A stretch of DNA of 5,940 bases from Thermotoga sp. 4484_232 (GTDB lineage: Bacteria; Thermotogota; Thermotogae; Thermotogales; Thermotogaceae): the NCBI GenBank assembly GCA_002084985.1, contig MZGO01000045.1, positions 1 through 5,940 on the forward strand, read 5' to 3'. Shown piece after piece: positions 1 to 5,940 of the stretch; the first letter of the stretch is position 1; each line of letters starts with the position of its first letter. The notes below the pieces were generated by a model. The model searched no databases and had not been told where the DNA came from. It saw nothing but the letters and a program-made list of their open reading frames with translations. Made by a program: the position numbers and the translations under genes.

Positions 1-553
1 ACTCGTTGTGAAGGAGAGAGAGCTCAGATACACTCTGGAGAATATCGGTATGAAACCAAAACTCGTTGTTACAGATTCTCAGGTTGTTATGAAAGTCGTA
101 TCCGATATACCGGATGATGTGGAGCTCACAACGTTTTCGATCTTGGAATCGAGGTACAGAGGGGATCTGAGTTATTTCGTGGAGAGCGTGAAGAAAATAG
201 AGGAGCTTCAAGATGGTGACAAAGTGGTGATAATGGAGGGATGCACCCACAGGCCTTTAACTGAGGATATAGGACGTGTGAAGATACCAAGGTGGCTTGT
301 TAACCATACAGGGGCAAAGATCGAATTCAAAGTCATTGCAGGGAAAGAGTTTCCTGACGTTGAAGAGCTGGAAGGAGCAAAACTCATAATACACTGTGGA
401 GCGTGTGTTCTCAACAGATCGGCCATGATGAGAAGGGTTAGGATGTCGAAAAGATTGGGTATCCCCATGACCAATTACGGTGTTACGATCTCTTATCTCC
501 ACGGTGTTTTGGATAGAGCGATCAGAGTTTTCAAAAAGGAAGTGGAAGTGTGA
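1..553 (+). CDS. hydF: [FeFe]-hydrogenase maturation GTPase HydF (C-terminal part, 5' end outside window)
   Basis: HydF is the scaffold on which the H-cluster diiron subcluster is completed before transfer to the apo-hydrogenase. The frame is open to the left edge (the codons before the GTG at 8 read Leu-Val), so that GTG is internal and the N-terminal GTPase domain lies outside. The visible part has the middle dimerisation region and the C-terminal cluster domain. The family motif CxH...HCxxC is intact: Cys in EGCTHRP (codon 242-244) and both Cys of HCGACVLN (395-397, 404-406). The 51- and 3-residue spacings equal those of T. maritima HydF Cys302, Cys353 and Cys356. That numbering implies a full length near 404 residues, with about 183 visible. 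The stop overlaps the aspA start. Family assignment is very secure; similarity to the Thermotoga protein is from memory. Confidence 0.96.
   Translation, partial: LVVKERELRYTLENIGMKPKLVVTDSQVVMKVVSDIPDDVELTTFSILESRYRGDLSYFVESVKKIEELQDGDKVVIMEGCTHRPLTEDIGRVKIPRWLVNHTGAKIEFKVIAGKEFPDVEELEGAKLIIHCGACVLNRSAMMRRVRMSKRLGIPMTNYGVTISYLHGVLDRAIRVFKKEVEV
536..544 (+). promoter_or_regulatory. Ribosome binding site of aspA inside hydF
   Basis: AAGGAAGTG differs at one base from the ideal AAGGAGGTG and ends 5 bases before the GTG at 550. It supports that GTG as the aspA start and lies wholly within hydF codons, so ribosomes finishing hydF pass directly over it. Confidence 0.75.
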
Positions 554-1926
554 GAATTGAAAAAGATTACCTTGGAGAGCTCGAGATAGATGATGAGGTG
601 TACTACGGCGTTCACACGAAGAGAGCCCTTTTGAATTTTCCAGAAACGGGCGAGAAGATGGACGAAAGGTTCATATGGGCTTATTTCATGGTGAAAAAGG
701 CATGTGCCATTCTGAATGGAGAACTGGGATACATCAATGAGAAGATAAGGGATGCTATAGTGAAAGCGTGCGATGAATGGAAGGAGCTCAGAAAACACGT
801 TGTTGTCGATCCTCTTGTTGGAGGTGCTGGAACGTCCATAAACATGAACATAAACGAGGTCATCGCAAACAGAGCTACGGAAATCCTTGGAGGGAAAAAG
901 GGAGAATACCTGGTTCATCCCATAGACCATGTGAACCTTCACCAATCCACGAACGATACCTTTCCAACGGCTGCGAAGATCTCTGTTATCGTGAGACTCA
1001 GAGAACTCATCGAAGGTGTGATAAAGCTCCAGGAGGCTGTTCAAGAGAAGGAAAAGCAATTCTACAGTATAAGAAAACCTGGAAGAACTCAACTCATGGA
1101 TGGCCCCCCCATAATGTTGGGACAGGAATTTGGAGCCTTTGCCGACGCACTGGCCAGAGACAGGTGGAGACTTCACAAGGTTGAGGAGAGGATCAGGAGT
1201 GTGAACATAGGAGGGACAGCCATAGGGACAGGAATAGGAGCTCCGAAGGATTTCATACTCAAGATAACTGAGAAAGTTAGGGAAGTGACGAAGGTGAAAA
1301 TAGCGAAAGCTGAGAATCTGATAGACGCTACACAAAACTGGGACGTTTTCTCAGAGATCCATGGTCTTTTGAAATCGCTCGCCGTGAACCTTTACAAGAT
1401 ATCGAACGATATAAGACTCCTCTCAAGTGGCCCGAATACTGCGATAGGTGAGCTCATCCCTCCCAAAGTTCAGGCAGGAAGTTCCATAATGCCTGGAAAA
1501 ATAAATCCTGTGATACCAGAGTATGTGATGCAGCTCTGTCATGTTGTCTTTGGAAACGACGTCATAATAACCCATTGTTGCTCTCTTGGAAACCTGGAAT
1601 TGAATCAATTCGCTCCCGCCATCGTTCATTTCACCCTGAAATCATTGAAACTTCTGAACAAAGCTTGCCTTTCACTCAGGGAATACGTTTTGAAGATAGA
1701 AGCTAACGCCAAGCGATGCGAGGAGAATCTGAAGAGATCCACATCGAATCTCACACCACTCATAAAAATATTCGGATATGAAGAGGTTTCAGAGGTCATC
1801 AGAAAAACGAATTGGGATTTCGCAAAGACCTTGAAAATTTTAGCGGAGAAACATGACATGTCCTATGATGAACTTTTGAAAAGATTGAATCTGAGGAAAA
1901 TGACAGGCCTTGGATATGCTCTGTAA
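550..1926 (+). CDS. aspA: Aspartate ammonia-lyase (aspartase), fumarase/aspartase superfamily
   Basis: Predicted to convert L-aspartate to fumarate and ammonia in the cytoplasm; the family forms tetramers. It has 458 residues (E. coli AspA has 478) and the N-terminus aligns from residue 1 with aspartases (RIEKDYLGE...YYGVHT). Conserved blocks are GGAGTS (91-96) followed by NMN and NEV, HQSTND (131-136), GRTQL (178-182), and the superfamily signature [10 protein letters not shown] (310-319). By alignment with the mobile catalytic loop of the family, Ser311 is the likely base, with Lys317 and Asn319 contacting substrate. GTS instead of the fumarase GTQ, and NPVIPE instead of NPTQxE, favour aspartase. 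Two blocks look fumarase-like: TNDTFPTA (134-141) and GNLELN (347-352). DGPP (184-187) replaces the usual DAxP. The start is fixed by the ribosome site and the GTGA overlap with hydF. The activity is likely but the mosaic residues leave some doubt. Confidence 0.9.
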   Translation: MRIEKDYLGELEIDDEVYYGVHTKRALLNFPETGEKMDERFIWAYFMVKKACAILNGELGYINEKIRDAIVKACDEWKELRKHVVVDPLVGGAGTSINMNINEVIANRATEILGGKKGEYLVHPIDHVNLHQSTNDTFPTAAKISVIVRLRELIEGVIKLQEAVQEKEKQFYSIRKPGRTQLMDGPPIMLGQEFGAFADALARDRWRLHKVEERIRSVNIGGTAIGTGIGAPKDFILKITEKVREVTKVKIAKAENLIDATQNWDVFSEIHGLLKSLAVNLYKISNDIRLLSSGPNTAIGELIPPKVQAGSSIMPGKINPVIPEYVMQLCHVVFGNDVIITHCCSLGNLELNQFAPAIVHFTLKSLKLLNKACLSLREYVLKIEANAKRCEENLKRSTSNLTPLIKIFGYEEVSEVIRKTNWDFAKTLKILAEKHDMSYDELLKRLNLRKMTGLGYAL

Positions 1927-2006
1927 AAGTTTCAAAATTCAGTGAAAAGCTATGTGGTGAGAAGATATAAGCATATACTGAAGAATAATCGATAGAAATC
2001 GGGGAT

Positions 2007-2033
2007 AATCTTCAAAAATGGATTTTGATGATT
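2007..2033. promoter_or_regulatory. 27-bp imperfect palindrome, candidate operator of the TetR-type regulator
   Basis: Arms AATCTTCAAAA and TTTTGATGATT match at 10 of 11 positions around a 5-base centre (ATGGA). It lies about 100 bp before the regulator start and its right arm covers the proposed -35 element, a typical place for a TetR-type operator. It could instead form an RNA hairpin at the end of the aspA transcript, but the stem is A+T-rich and the nearest T run (2043-2048) is 9 bases downstream, so a terminator is less likely. Confidence 0.45.
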
Positions 2034-2053
2034 TGTTGGTAATTTTTTAATAT
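2025..2053 (+). promoter_or_regulatory. Candidate sigma-70-type promoter of the regulator operon
   Basis: TTGATG at 2025-2030 and TAATAT at 2048-2053 are separated by 17 bases; each hexamer matches 4 of 6 consensus bases. Transcription would begin near 2060, giving a leader of about 70 bases before the regulator start. This is the best-spaced pair in an A+T-rich gap, where chance matches are common. It overlaps the palindrome at 2007-2033. Confidence 0.4.
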
Positions 2054-2115
2054 ATCTAGATGGTGATTCAACTATTATTTTTTGCCTATTTATTGAGAAT
2101 TGATTCATCTTACCT

Positions 2116-2124
2116 AAGAAGGTG
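2116..2124 (+). promoter_or_regulatory. Ribosome binding site of the tandem TetR regulator
   Basis: AAGAAGGTG, one mismatch to AAGGAGGTG, ends 6 bases before the ATG at 2131. It decides the start in favour of this ATG over later in-frame methionines such as codon 16. Confidence 0.75.
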
Positions 2125-2130
2125 TAAAAA

Positions 2131-3297
2131 ATGAGAATACAATCAGAGAATCTGAAAAAGAATGTAAAGGAAAGAATGCTGGAAGCAGCTGAGCAACTTT
2201 TCGCCGAAAGGTGTTTCAGTGATGTTTCCATCCTCTCGATAACGAGAAAAGCCAACGTCAGCAACGGATCGTTTTATAGATATTTCTCTTCTAAAGAAGA
2301 TATTCTGAAGGAAATTGTTGAAGAAGCTTTCAACAGGCTCGATGTTTCGTTGAAGGTACGAGGAAAGTGCTTGGAAAGTAAATTGATGAGATTGATAGAG
2401 GACTACCTATATTTCGTGGAGGATAACACTCTCCTGTGCAAAGTTCTCCATGAGGCGGAATACATAGAAACGAGTATCTTTAAAAATCTGAAGAGGATTC
2501 TCATGGGGAAACTATCTGAAATTGGTTTTAAAGCTGACGAAACCGTTTTCTGGTTTTTCTGGGGATCTATAAGGTTTTTTGCAGTATGGTCCTATTTTTG
2601 GAAGAAAAAGACCATAGATGAAGATAATTTCAGAGATCTTATGGATTTCCTATTCCATGGTGTGGATCCTGATCAGCATCAACTCGATTTGGGAGTCTTC
2701 AATGTCACCATAGAGCCTGTTGAGCTTGAACAAGATACCACGAAGATGAAGATACTTCAAAGTGCCGAAAAGCTTTTCGGTGCTTTTGGATACAAGAAGA
2801 CACAGATCTCAGATATAACGAAAAATGCCGGATTCGCTCAAGGTACCTTCTATCTCTATTTCAAAACGAAGCAGGATGTGTTGAAAGAACTCGTCATCAG
2901 AACTAACAAGGCTTTTCGAAAAACATTAAAAAACGTGATATCCAATTTCAAGGATAGAAGAGATGCGGAAATAGCAGGATATTACGCCTTTCTGAAATTT
3001 TTTAGAATGCATCCCGATATGTACAAAATCGTTCGAGAAGCGGAATTCGTGATACCTGAAACGAGCCTTTGGTATTACGAGAAAATTCATCAAAGTTATC
3101 TGAAACCGCTGAAGGAATCCATGGATAAGGGGCAACTGAGGCTGATCAAACCTGAAAACCTGGCAGTTTTCCTCATGGGTATCGGTCACTTCATGGGAAT
3201 GGAGTTGATCGTCTTCGAAAAACACTCTGAAGAGGATTTCAAAAAATTTTTGATGGAGCTCTCTCCAACTCTTTATAAAGGCATCAAGGGGGGATGA
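2131..3297 (+). CDS. Tandem (double) TetR-type transcriptional regulator
   Basis: Predicted DNA-binding repressor that senses a small ligand. At 388 residues it is about twice the usual TetR length (near 200), and it contains two complete units. Unit 1 has a TetR_N helix-turn-helix at about residues 14-60 (ITRKANVSNGSFYRYF, then SSKEDIL). Unit 2 has one at about 205-251 (ITKNAGFAQGTFYLYF, then KTKQDVL). The two align without gaps at an offset of 192. Each is followed by its own helical C-terminal domain with a matching HEAEY/REAEF motif (107-111 and 302-306). Unit 1 also has a segment with 11 aromatic residues in 18 (140-157). There is no frameshift or internal stop, so it is a true single-chain protein. 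It opens an operon with CoA-transferase, thiolase and dehydrogenase, its stop one base before the next ATG, which suggests autoregulation and a ligand from acyl-CoA or short organic acid metabolism. The ligand is inference. Confidence 0.9.
   Translation: MRIQSENLKKNVKERMLEAAEQLFAERCFSDVSILSITRKANVSNGSFYRYFSSKEDILKEIVEEAFNRLDVSLKVRGKCLESKLMRLIEDYLYFVEDNTLLCKVLHEAEYIETSIFKNLKRILMGKLSEIGFKADETVFWFFWGSIRFFAVWSYFWKKKTIDEDNFRDLMDFLFHGVDPDQHQLDLGVFNVTIEPVELEQDTTKMKILQSAEKLFGAFGYKKTQISDITKNAGFAQGTFYLYFKTKQDVLKELVIRTNKAFRKTLKNVISNFKDRRDAEIAGYYAFLKFFRMHPDMYKIVREAEFVIPETSLWYYEKIHQSYLKPLKESMDKGQLRLIKPENLAVFLMGIGHFMGMELIVFEKHSEEDFKKFLMELSPTLYKGIKGG
3286..3293 (+). promoter_or_regulatory. Ribosome binding site of the CoA-transferase gene
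   Basis: AAGGGGGG sits in the last codons of the regulator, 5 bases before the ATG at 3299. It favours this start over the in-frame ATG at 3323, whose nearest purine run (GGGG around 3306) is too far away. Confidence 0.6.
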
Positions 3298-3298
3298 A

Positions 3299-4594
3299 AT
3301 GAAGTGGGGAAAAGAATATGAAATGAAAAAAGTGAGTATTGAAGAGATCCTTAGAATTCTTAAACCCGGTATGACGATAGTTGCAGGTATGACACCCATG
3401 GAACCTCAACTTTTCCTTTCACATCTTCATAAAGCCAATGCTGATAACGTTTCTATTTTCACGTGTCTGAACATCAAAGACTACGATTTTTACCTTGACG
3501 AAGCTTACGAAGGAAGATTTATAAACAATTCCTGGTTCTATGGACCATCAAATCGAGAGGCCGTTAAGAAGGGTATTAAAACGGTTACCTACGTTCCAAA
3601 CAATCTTCATCAAGCTGGTACCAACCTGATATCCTCCAGGAAGATCGATCTTTTCGTTGGTGTTGCCTCACCTATGGACAAAAATGGTTTTCTCACGCTC
3701 TCTGCAAGTGTAGTTTATGAAAAAGATGTACTAGAAGCTGCCGAGATGGTAGTTCTTGAAGTCAATCCAAATGCTCCGAAGACACATGGTGATACTCACG
3801 TTCACATAAGGGATGTGGACTTTATTGTGGAGGTTGACTATCCTCTTCCTGAAATTTCCCCAGTTGAACCCACCGATGTTGAGAGGAGAATAGGGGAAAA
3901 CATCGCTAACCTGGTAGAAAATGGTTCCACGATACAGCTCGGAATAGGTGGGATACCGAATTCCGTTGCTTTGTTCTTAAAAGACAAAAAAGATCTGGGG
4001 ATCCATACAGAGATGCTCACGGACTCGATGATAGATCTCTTCGAAATGGGAGTTATAACGAATAAGAAGAAAACGCTATGGCCTGGTAAATTCATCTGTA
4101 CTTTCGCTTACGGCTCTAAAAAAATGTACGAGTTCATAGATGACAACCCCGCCGTTCTCTTTTTAAGAGGTAGGTACGTTAACAACCCATACATCATCGC
4201 TCAGAATGAAAAGATGGTGAGTATAAACACGGCGATCATGGTGGACCTCACAGGAAACGTTTGTTCAGAAGCCGTAGGTACAAGACATTACAGTGGAACA
4301 GGAGGACAACTCGACACCCACAGAGGAGCGGTGATGAGTCGTGGAGGGAAAGGAATAATCGCTTTGAGATCCACAGCCAAGAATGGTACAGTGTCGACAA
4401 TCGTTCCCTTGCTTCCAGAGGGATCTCCTGTGACCGTTCCAAGGCAAGATGTAGATTATGTGGTAACAGAATACGGAGTGGCGCATTTACGAGGTAAAAC
4501 TGTCAGAGAAAGGGTGCTGGAGCTCATCAACATAGCCCATCCAGATTTCAGAGGTTTTCTCAAGAAGGAAGCTCGGAAAATTGGATACCTGTGA
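3299..4594 (+). CDS. CoA-transferase, acetyl-CoA hydrolase / 4-hydroxybutyrate CoA-transferase family
   Basis: Predicted to move CoA between an acyl-CoA (often acetyl-CoA) and a short carboxylic acid. Its 431 residues fit the family (about 430-440), with an N-terminal and a C-terminal CoA-transferase half. Visible motifs are GIGGIP (215-220), HTEM (236-239) followed by a conserved DSMIDL-type segment, SGTGGQLD (332-339), and EYGVAHLRG (391-399) followed by TVRERVLELINIAHPDFR. Glu238 in HTEM corresponds to the glutamate that forms the enzyme-CoA thioester in Clostridium 4-hydroxybutyrate CoA-transferase. Next to a thiolase and a dehydrogenase, acetoacetate or 3-hydroxybutyrate is a reasonable acid substrate; butyrate, 4-hydroxybutyrate and propionate remain possible, because the sequence alone does not separate these. 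The gene starts one base after the regulator stop. An alternative start at Met9 (3323) would remove eight poorly conserved residues. The family is secure, the substrate is not. Confidence 0.9.
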   Translation: MKWGKEYEMKKVSIEEILRILKPGMTIVAGMTPMEPQLFLSHLHKANADNVSIFTCLNIKDYDFYLDEAYEGRFINNSWFYGPSNREAVKKGIKTVTYVPNNLHQAGTNLISSRKIDLFVGVASPMDKNGFLTLSASVVYEKDVLEAAEMVVLEVNPNAPKTHGDTHVHIRDVDFIVEVDYPLPEISPVEPTDVERRIGENIANLVENGSTIQLGIGGIPNSVALFLKDKKDLGIHTEMLTDSMIDLFEMGVITNKKKTLWPGKFICTFAYGSKKMYEFIDDNPAVLFLRGRYVNNPYIIAQNEKMVSINTAIMVDLTGNVCSEAVGTRHYSGTGGQLDTHRGAVMSRGGKGIIALRSTAKNGTVSTIVPLLPEGSPVTVPRQDVDYVVTEYGVAHLRGKTVRERVLELINIAHPDFRGFLKKEARKIGYL

Positions 4595-4599
4595 GGTGA
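4593..4599 (+). promoter_or_regulatory. Ribosome binding site of the thiolase gene
   Basis: GAGGTGA overlaps the CoA-transferase stop codon and ends 4 bases before the GTG at 4604, supporting that start and coupling of the two genes. Confidence 0.7.
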
Positions 4600-4603
4600 A
4601 AGC

Positions 4604-5809
4604 GTGAAGGATGTTTTCATACTTGGTGCCAAAAGGACCCCCATTGGAACCTTTGGTGGATCTTTGAAGGATATCCCAGCCCCCAAGCTAGCGGCTTTGG
4701 TAATTAAAGAATCTTTGAAGCAGGCAAAAGTCTCCCAGGAAGAAGTGGATGAGGTCATAGTTGGAAACATCCTGATGGCAGGACAAGGGATGGGACCAGG
4801 AAGACAGGCTTCGATCTATGCAGGAATACCTTCTGAGGTTCCCGCCTATACCGTTAACATGATGTGTGCAAGTGGTATGAAATCCATAATGATAGGTTCA
4901 ACAGACATCGCTCTGGGTGAGGCGGATCTGGTTGTTGCTGCTGGAATGGAGAACATGTCCCAGGCCCCTTTTTTGGTTCCATACAAAGTGCGATTCGGTG
5001 CCAAATTCGGGAATATGGAGCTTTTAGATCATATGATATGGGATGGCCTCAGGGACGTCTTCAACGGTATCCACATGGGGTTAACAGCGGAGGTGTTGGC
5101 AGAAGAATTCGAAATAACTAGAGAGGAACAGGATATGTTCGCTTATGAGAGCCAGATGAAGGCAAGGAAAGCCATAGAAGAAGGGAGATTCAAAGAAGAA
5201 ATAGTGCCAGTCGAAGTCGTTGAGAAGAAGGAGAAAAGAATTTTCAGTATCGATGAGCATCCAAGACCCAACGTGACTCTTGAGAAACTTTCAAACCTCA
5301 AGCCTGTGTTCAAAGAAGGCGGAACCGTGACAGCTGGAAACGCGAGTGGCATAAACGACGGGGCCAGCTCTGTTATTCTCGCAAGTGAAGAATTTGTCGA
5401 AAAGAAAGGGTTGAAACCTCTTGCAAGAATCGTGGCGTGGTCTCAAGCAGCTGTTGACCCTCTGAGAATGGGACTTGGCCCTGTTCCGGCAACCGAAAAA
5501 ATCTTGCAAAAAGCGAAACTCAGTTTCCAGGATTTAGAGCTCATAGAGTTGAACGAAGCCTTTGCCGCTCAGAGTTTAGCTGTTATTAAAAAATGGTGCG
5601 AGATCTTTGGCGTCTCCAAAGATTGGATCATGAGCAGATTGAACGTCAACGGTGGTGCAATAGCGCTGGGTCATCCCATAGGAGCGAGTGGAAACCGGAT
5701 AGTTGTAACGTTGATTTATGAGATGAAGAGAAGGAATCTGAAAATAGGGCTTGCAACTCTATGTGTTGGTGGAGGAATGGGTACATCCCTCCTGATTGAG
5801 ATGCTTTAA
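4604..5809 (+). CDS. Acetyl-CoA C-acetyltransferase (acetoacetyl-CoA thiolase)
   Basis: Predicted to catalyse, reversibly, 2 acetyl-CoA to acetoacetyl-CoA and CoA in the cytoplasm; thiolases of this class are usually tetramers. It has 401 residues, within the normal range. All catalytic elements are present: nucleophile Cys88 in MCASGMKS, NEAFA (317-321), His357 in GGAIALGHPIGASG, and Cys387 in CVGGGMG. HMG at 157-159 matches the HMG of acetoacetyl-CoA-specific biosynthetic thiolases such as that of Zoogloea, which favours a short-chain C4 substrate over long-chain beta-oxidation; the SCP-2 type is excluded by the full CxS/GHP/CxG set. The gap to the CoA-transferase is 9 bases and to the dehydrogenase 12, so the three enzymes should be made together. 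The equilibrium favours cleavage unless the product is removed, so direction depends on conditions. Common symbols for such genes are thlA or atoB; neither is assigned here because true orthology is unknown. Confidence 0.94.
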   Translation: MKDVFILGAKRTPIGTFGGSLKDIPAPKLAALVIKESLKQAKVSQEEVDEVIVGNILMAGQGMGPGRQASIYAGIPSEVPAYTVNMMCASGMKSIMIGSTDIALGEADLVVAAGMENMSQAPFLVPYKVRFGAKFGNMELLDHMIWDGLRDVFNGIHMGLTAEVLAEEFEITREEQDMFAYESQMKARKAIEEGRFKEEIVPVEVVEKKEKRIFSIDEHPRPNVTLEKLSNLKPVFKEGGTVTAGNASGINDGASSVILASEEFVEKKGLKPLARIVAWSQAAVDPLRMGLGPVPATEKILQKAKLSFQDLELIELNEAFAAQSLAVIKKWCEIFGVSKDWIMSRLNVNGGAIALGHPIGASGNRIVVTLIYEMKRRNLKIGLATLCVGGGMGTSLLIEML

Positions 5810-5818
5810 GGAGGTGAT
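5808..5818 (+). promoter_or_regulatory. Near-perfect ribosome binding site of the dehydrogenase gene
   Basis: AAGGAGGTGAT is an uninterrupted 11-base complement of the typical 16S rRNA 3' end. It overlaps the thiolase stop and ends 3 bases before the GTG at 5822. A GTG at 5820 is followed at once by TGA, so only the GTG at 5822 can be the start. Confidence 0.85.
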
Positions 5819-5821
5819 AGT

Positions 5822-5940
5822 GTGAGGCTCAAGGATAAGGTAGCGATAATAACAGGGGCAGGAAGAGGGATAGGGAAGGAAGCGGCTAGATTGTTTGCGA
5901 AAGAAGGGGCAAGGGTGATAGCATGCGATGTTATGGAGGA
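5822..5940 (+). CDS. Short-chain dehydrogenase/reductase, probably NAD(H)-dependent 3-hydroxyacyl or 3-hydroxyacid type (N-terminal part, 3' end outside window)
   Basis: Only the first 39 codons are visible. They start MRLKDKVAIITG and form the beginning of a Rossmann fold, with the SDR cofactor motif TGAGRGIG at residues 11-18. The second strand ends in VIACD, and Asp36 at that position is the residue that in classical SDRs binds the adenine ribose and favours NAD(H) over NADP(H). The catalytic Ser-Tyr-Lys lies outside. The start resembles FabG-type 3-oxoacyl reductases, acetoacetyl-CoA reductases and 3-hydroxybutyrate dehydrogenases. Position after CoA-transferase and thiolase supports a role on a C4 3-oxo/3-hydroxy compound, free or CoA-bound. 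The SDR family is certain; the substrate is inferred from context, and a sugar or alcohol dehydrogenase cannot be ruled out. Confidence 0.88.
   Translation, partial: MRLKDKVAIITGAGRGIGKEAARLFAKEGARVIACDVME

Noticed and set aside
8..10. GTG at 8 as a real start of a 181-residue protein
   Set aside because: The frame is open to the left edge with HydF-like residues, and the cysteine numbering fits an N-terminally extended 404-residue HydF, so this is an internal valine.
1104..1110. Run of seven C in aspA, suspected frameshift or sequencing error
   Set aside because: The frame continues correctly on both sides (GRTQL before, LGQEF after) with the same spacing as other aspartases, so the length is right; only the DGPP residues are unusual.
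777..1184. Second + strand open frame inside aspA (135 codons)
   Set aside because: Out of frame with intact aspA motifs on both sides; its Arg-, Trp- and Cys-rich product looks like a shadow frame.
493..1335. Long antisense open frame (280 codons) opposite hydF/aspA
   Set aside because: It lies entirely against well-supported coding sequence, shows no recognisable domain and has a low-complexity composition rich in Ser, Phe and Leu, as expected for the reverse complement of a purine-rich gene.
1930..1947. Inverted repeat TTTCA / TGAAA just after aspA as a terminator
   Set aside because: Only 5 base pairs, A+T-rich, and no T run follows; not enough to call a terminator.
2018..2050. Ten-codon frame starting with the ATG at 2018
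   Set aside because: No ribosome site, very short, and it begins inside the palindrome upstream of the proposed transcription start.

Overview
The window looks like a chromosomal segment of a thermophilic anaerobe of the Thermotogota (Thermotoga or a near relative). The first gene is the C-terminal part of HydF, the [FeFe]-hydrogenase maturation GTPase. Its residues match the Thermotoga maritima protein closely as I remember it, with scattered substitutions that argue against T. maritima itself. Strong Shine-Dalgarno sites, very tight gene packing, GTG starts and heavy AGA/AGG and ATA codon use fit the same group. No search was run, so the genus assignment is inference.

Layout, all genes on the + strand. 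(1) 1-553: hydF, entering from the left; all three cluster-ligand cysteines are present. (2) 550-1926: aspA, an aspartate ammonia-lyase of the fumarase/aspartase superfamily, overlapping hydF by 4 bases (GTGA) with its ribosome site inside hydF. (3) 1927-2130: a 204-bp A+T-rich gap, the only real intergenic region. It holds a 27-bp imperfect palindrome, a candidate promoter overlapping it, and the regulator's ribosome site. (4) 2131-3297: an unusual 388-residue regulator built from two complete TetR-type units in tandem. (5) 3299-4594: a CoA-transferase of the acetyl-CoA hydrolase/4-hydroxybutyrate CoA-transferase family. (6) 4604-5809: an acetyl-CoA C-acetyltransferase (thiolase). (7) 5822-5940: the first 39 codons of a short-chain dehydrogenase that runs off the right end.

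There appear to be two transcription units. hydF-aspA looks translationally coupled; aspartase releases ammonia, and the H-cluster needs a nitrogen atom in its azadithiolate bridge, so the pairing may be functional. The second unit, regulator-CoA-transferase-thiolase-dehydrogenase, has gaps of only 1, 9 and 12 bases. The enzymes fit a short route between a C4 acid (acetoacetate or 3-hydroxybutyrate) and two acetyl-CoA, with an NAD(H)-type dehydrogenase handling the 3-hydroxy/3-oxo step. The direction (breakdown or synthesis) cannot be decided from sequence. The regulator, first in its own operon with a palindrome over the likely promoter, probably represses itself and the enzymes in response to an acyl-CoA or organic acid; this is inference.

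The most unusual items are the tandem double-TetR regulator, the palindrome/promoter arrangement in front of it, and the hydF-aspA coupling.
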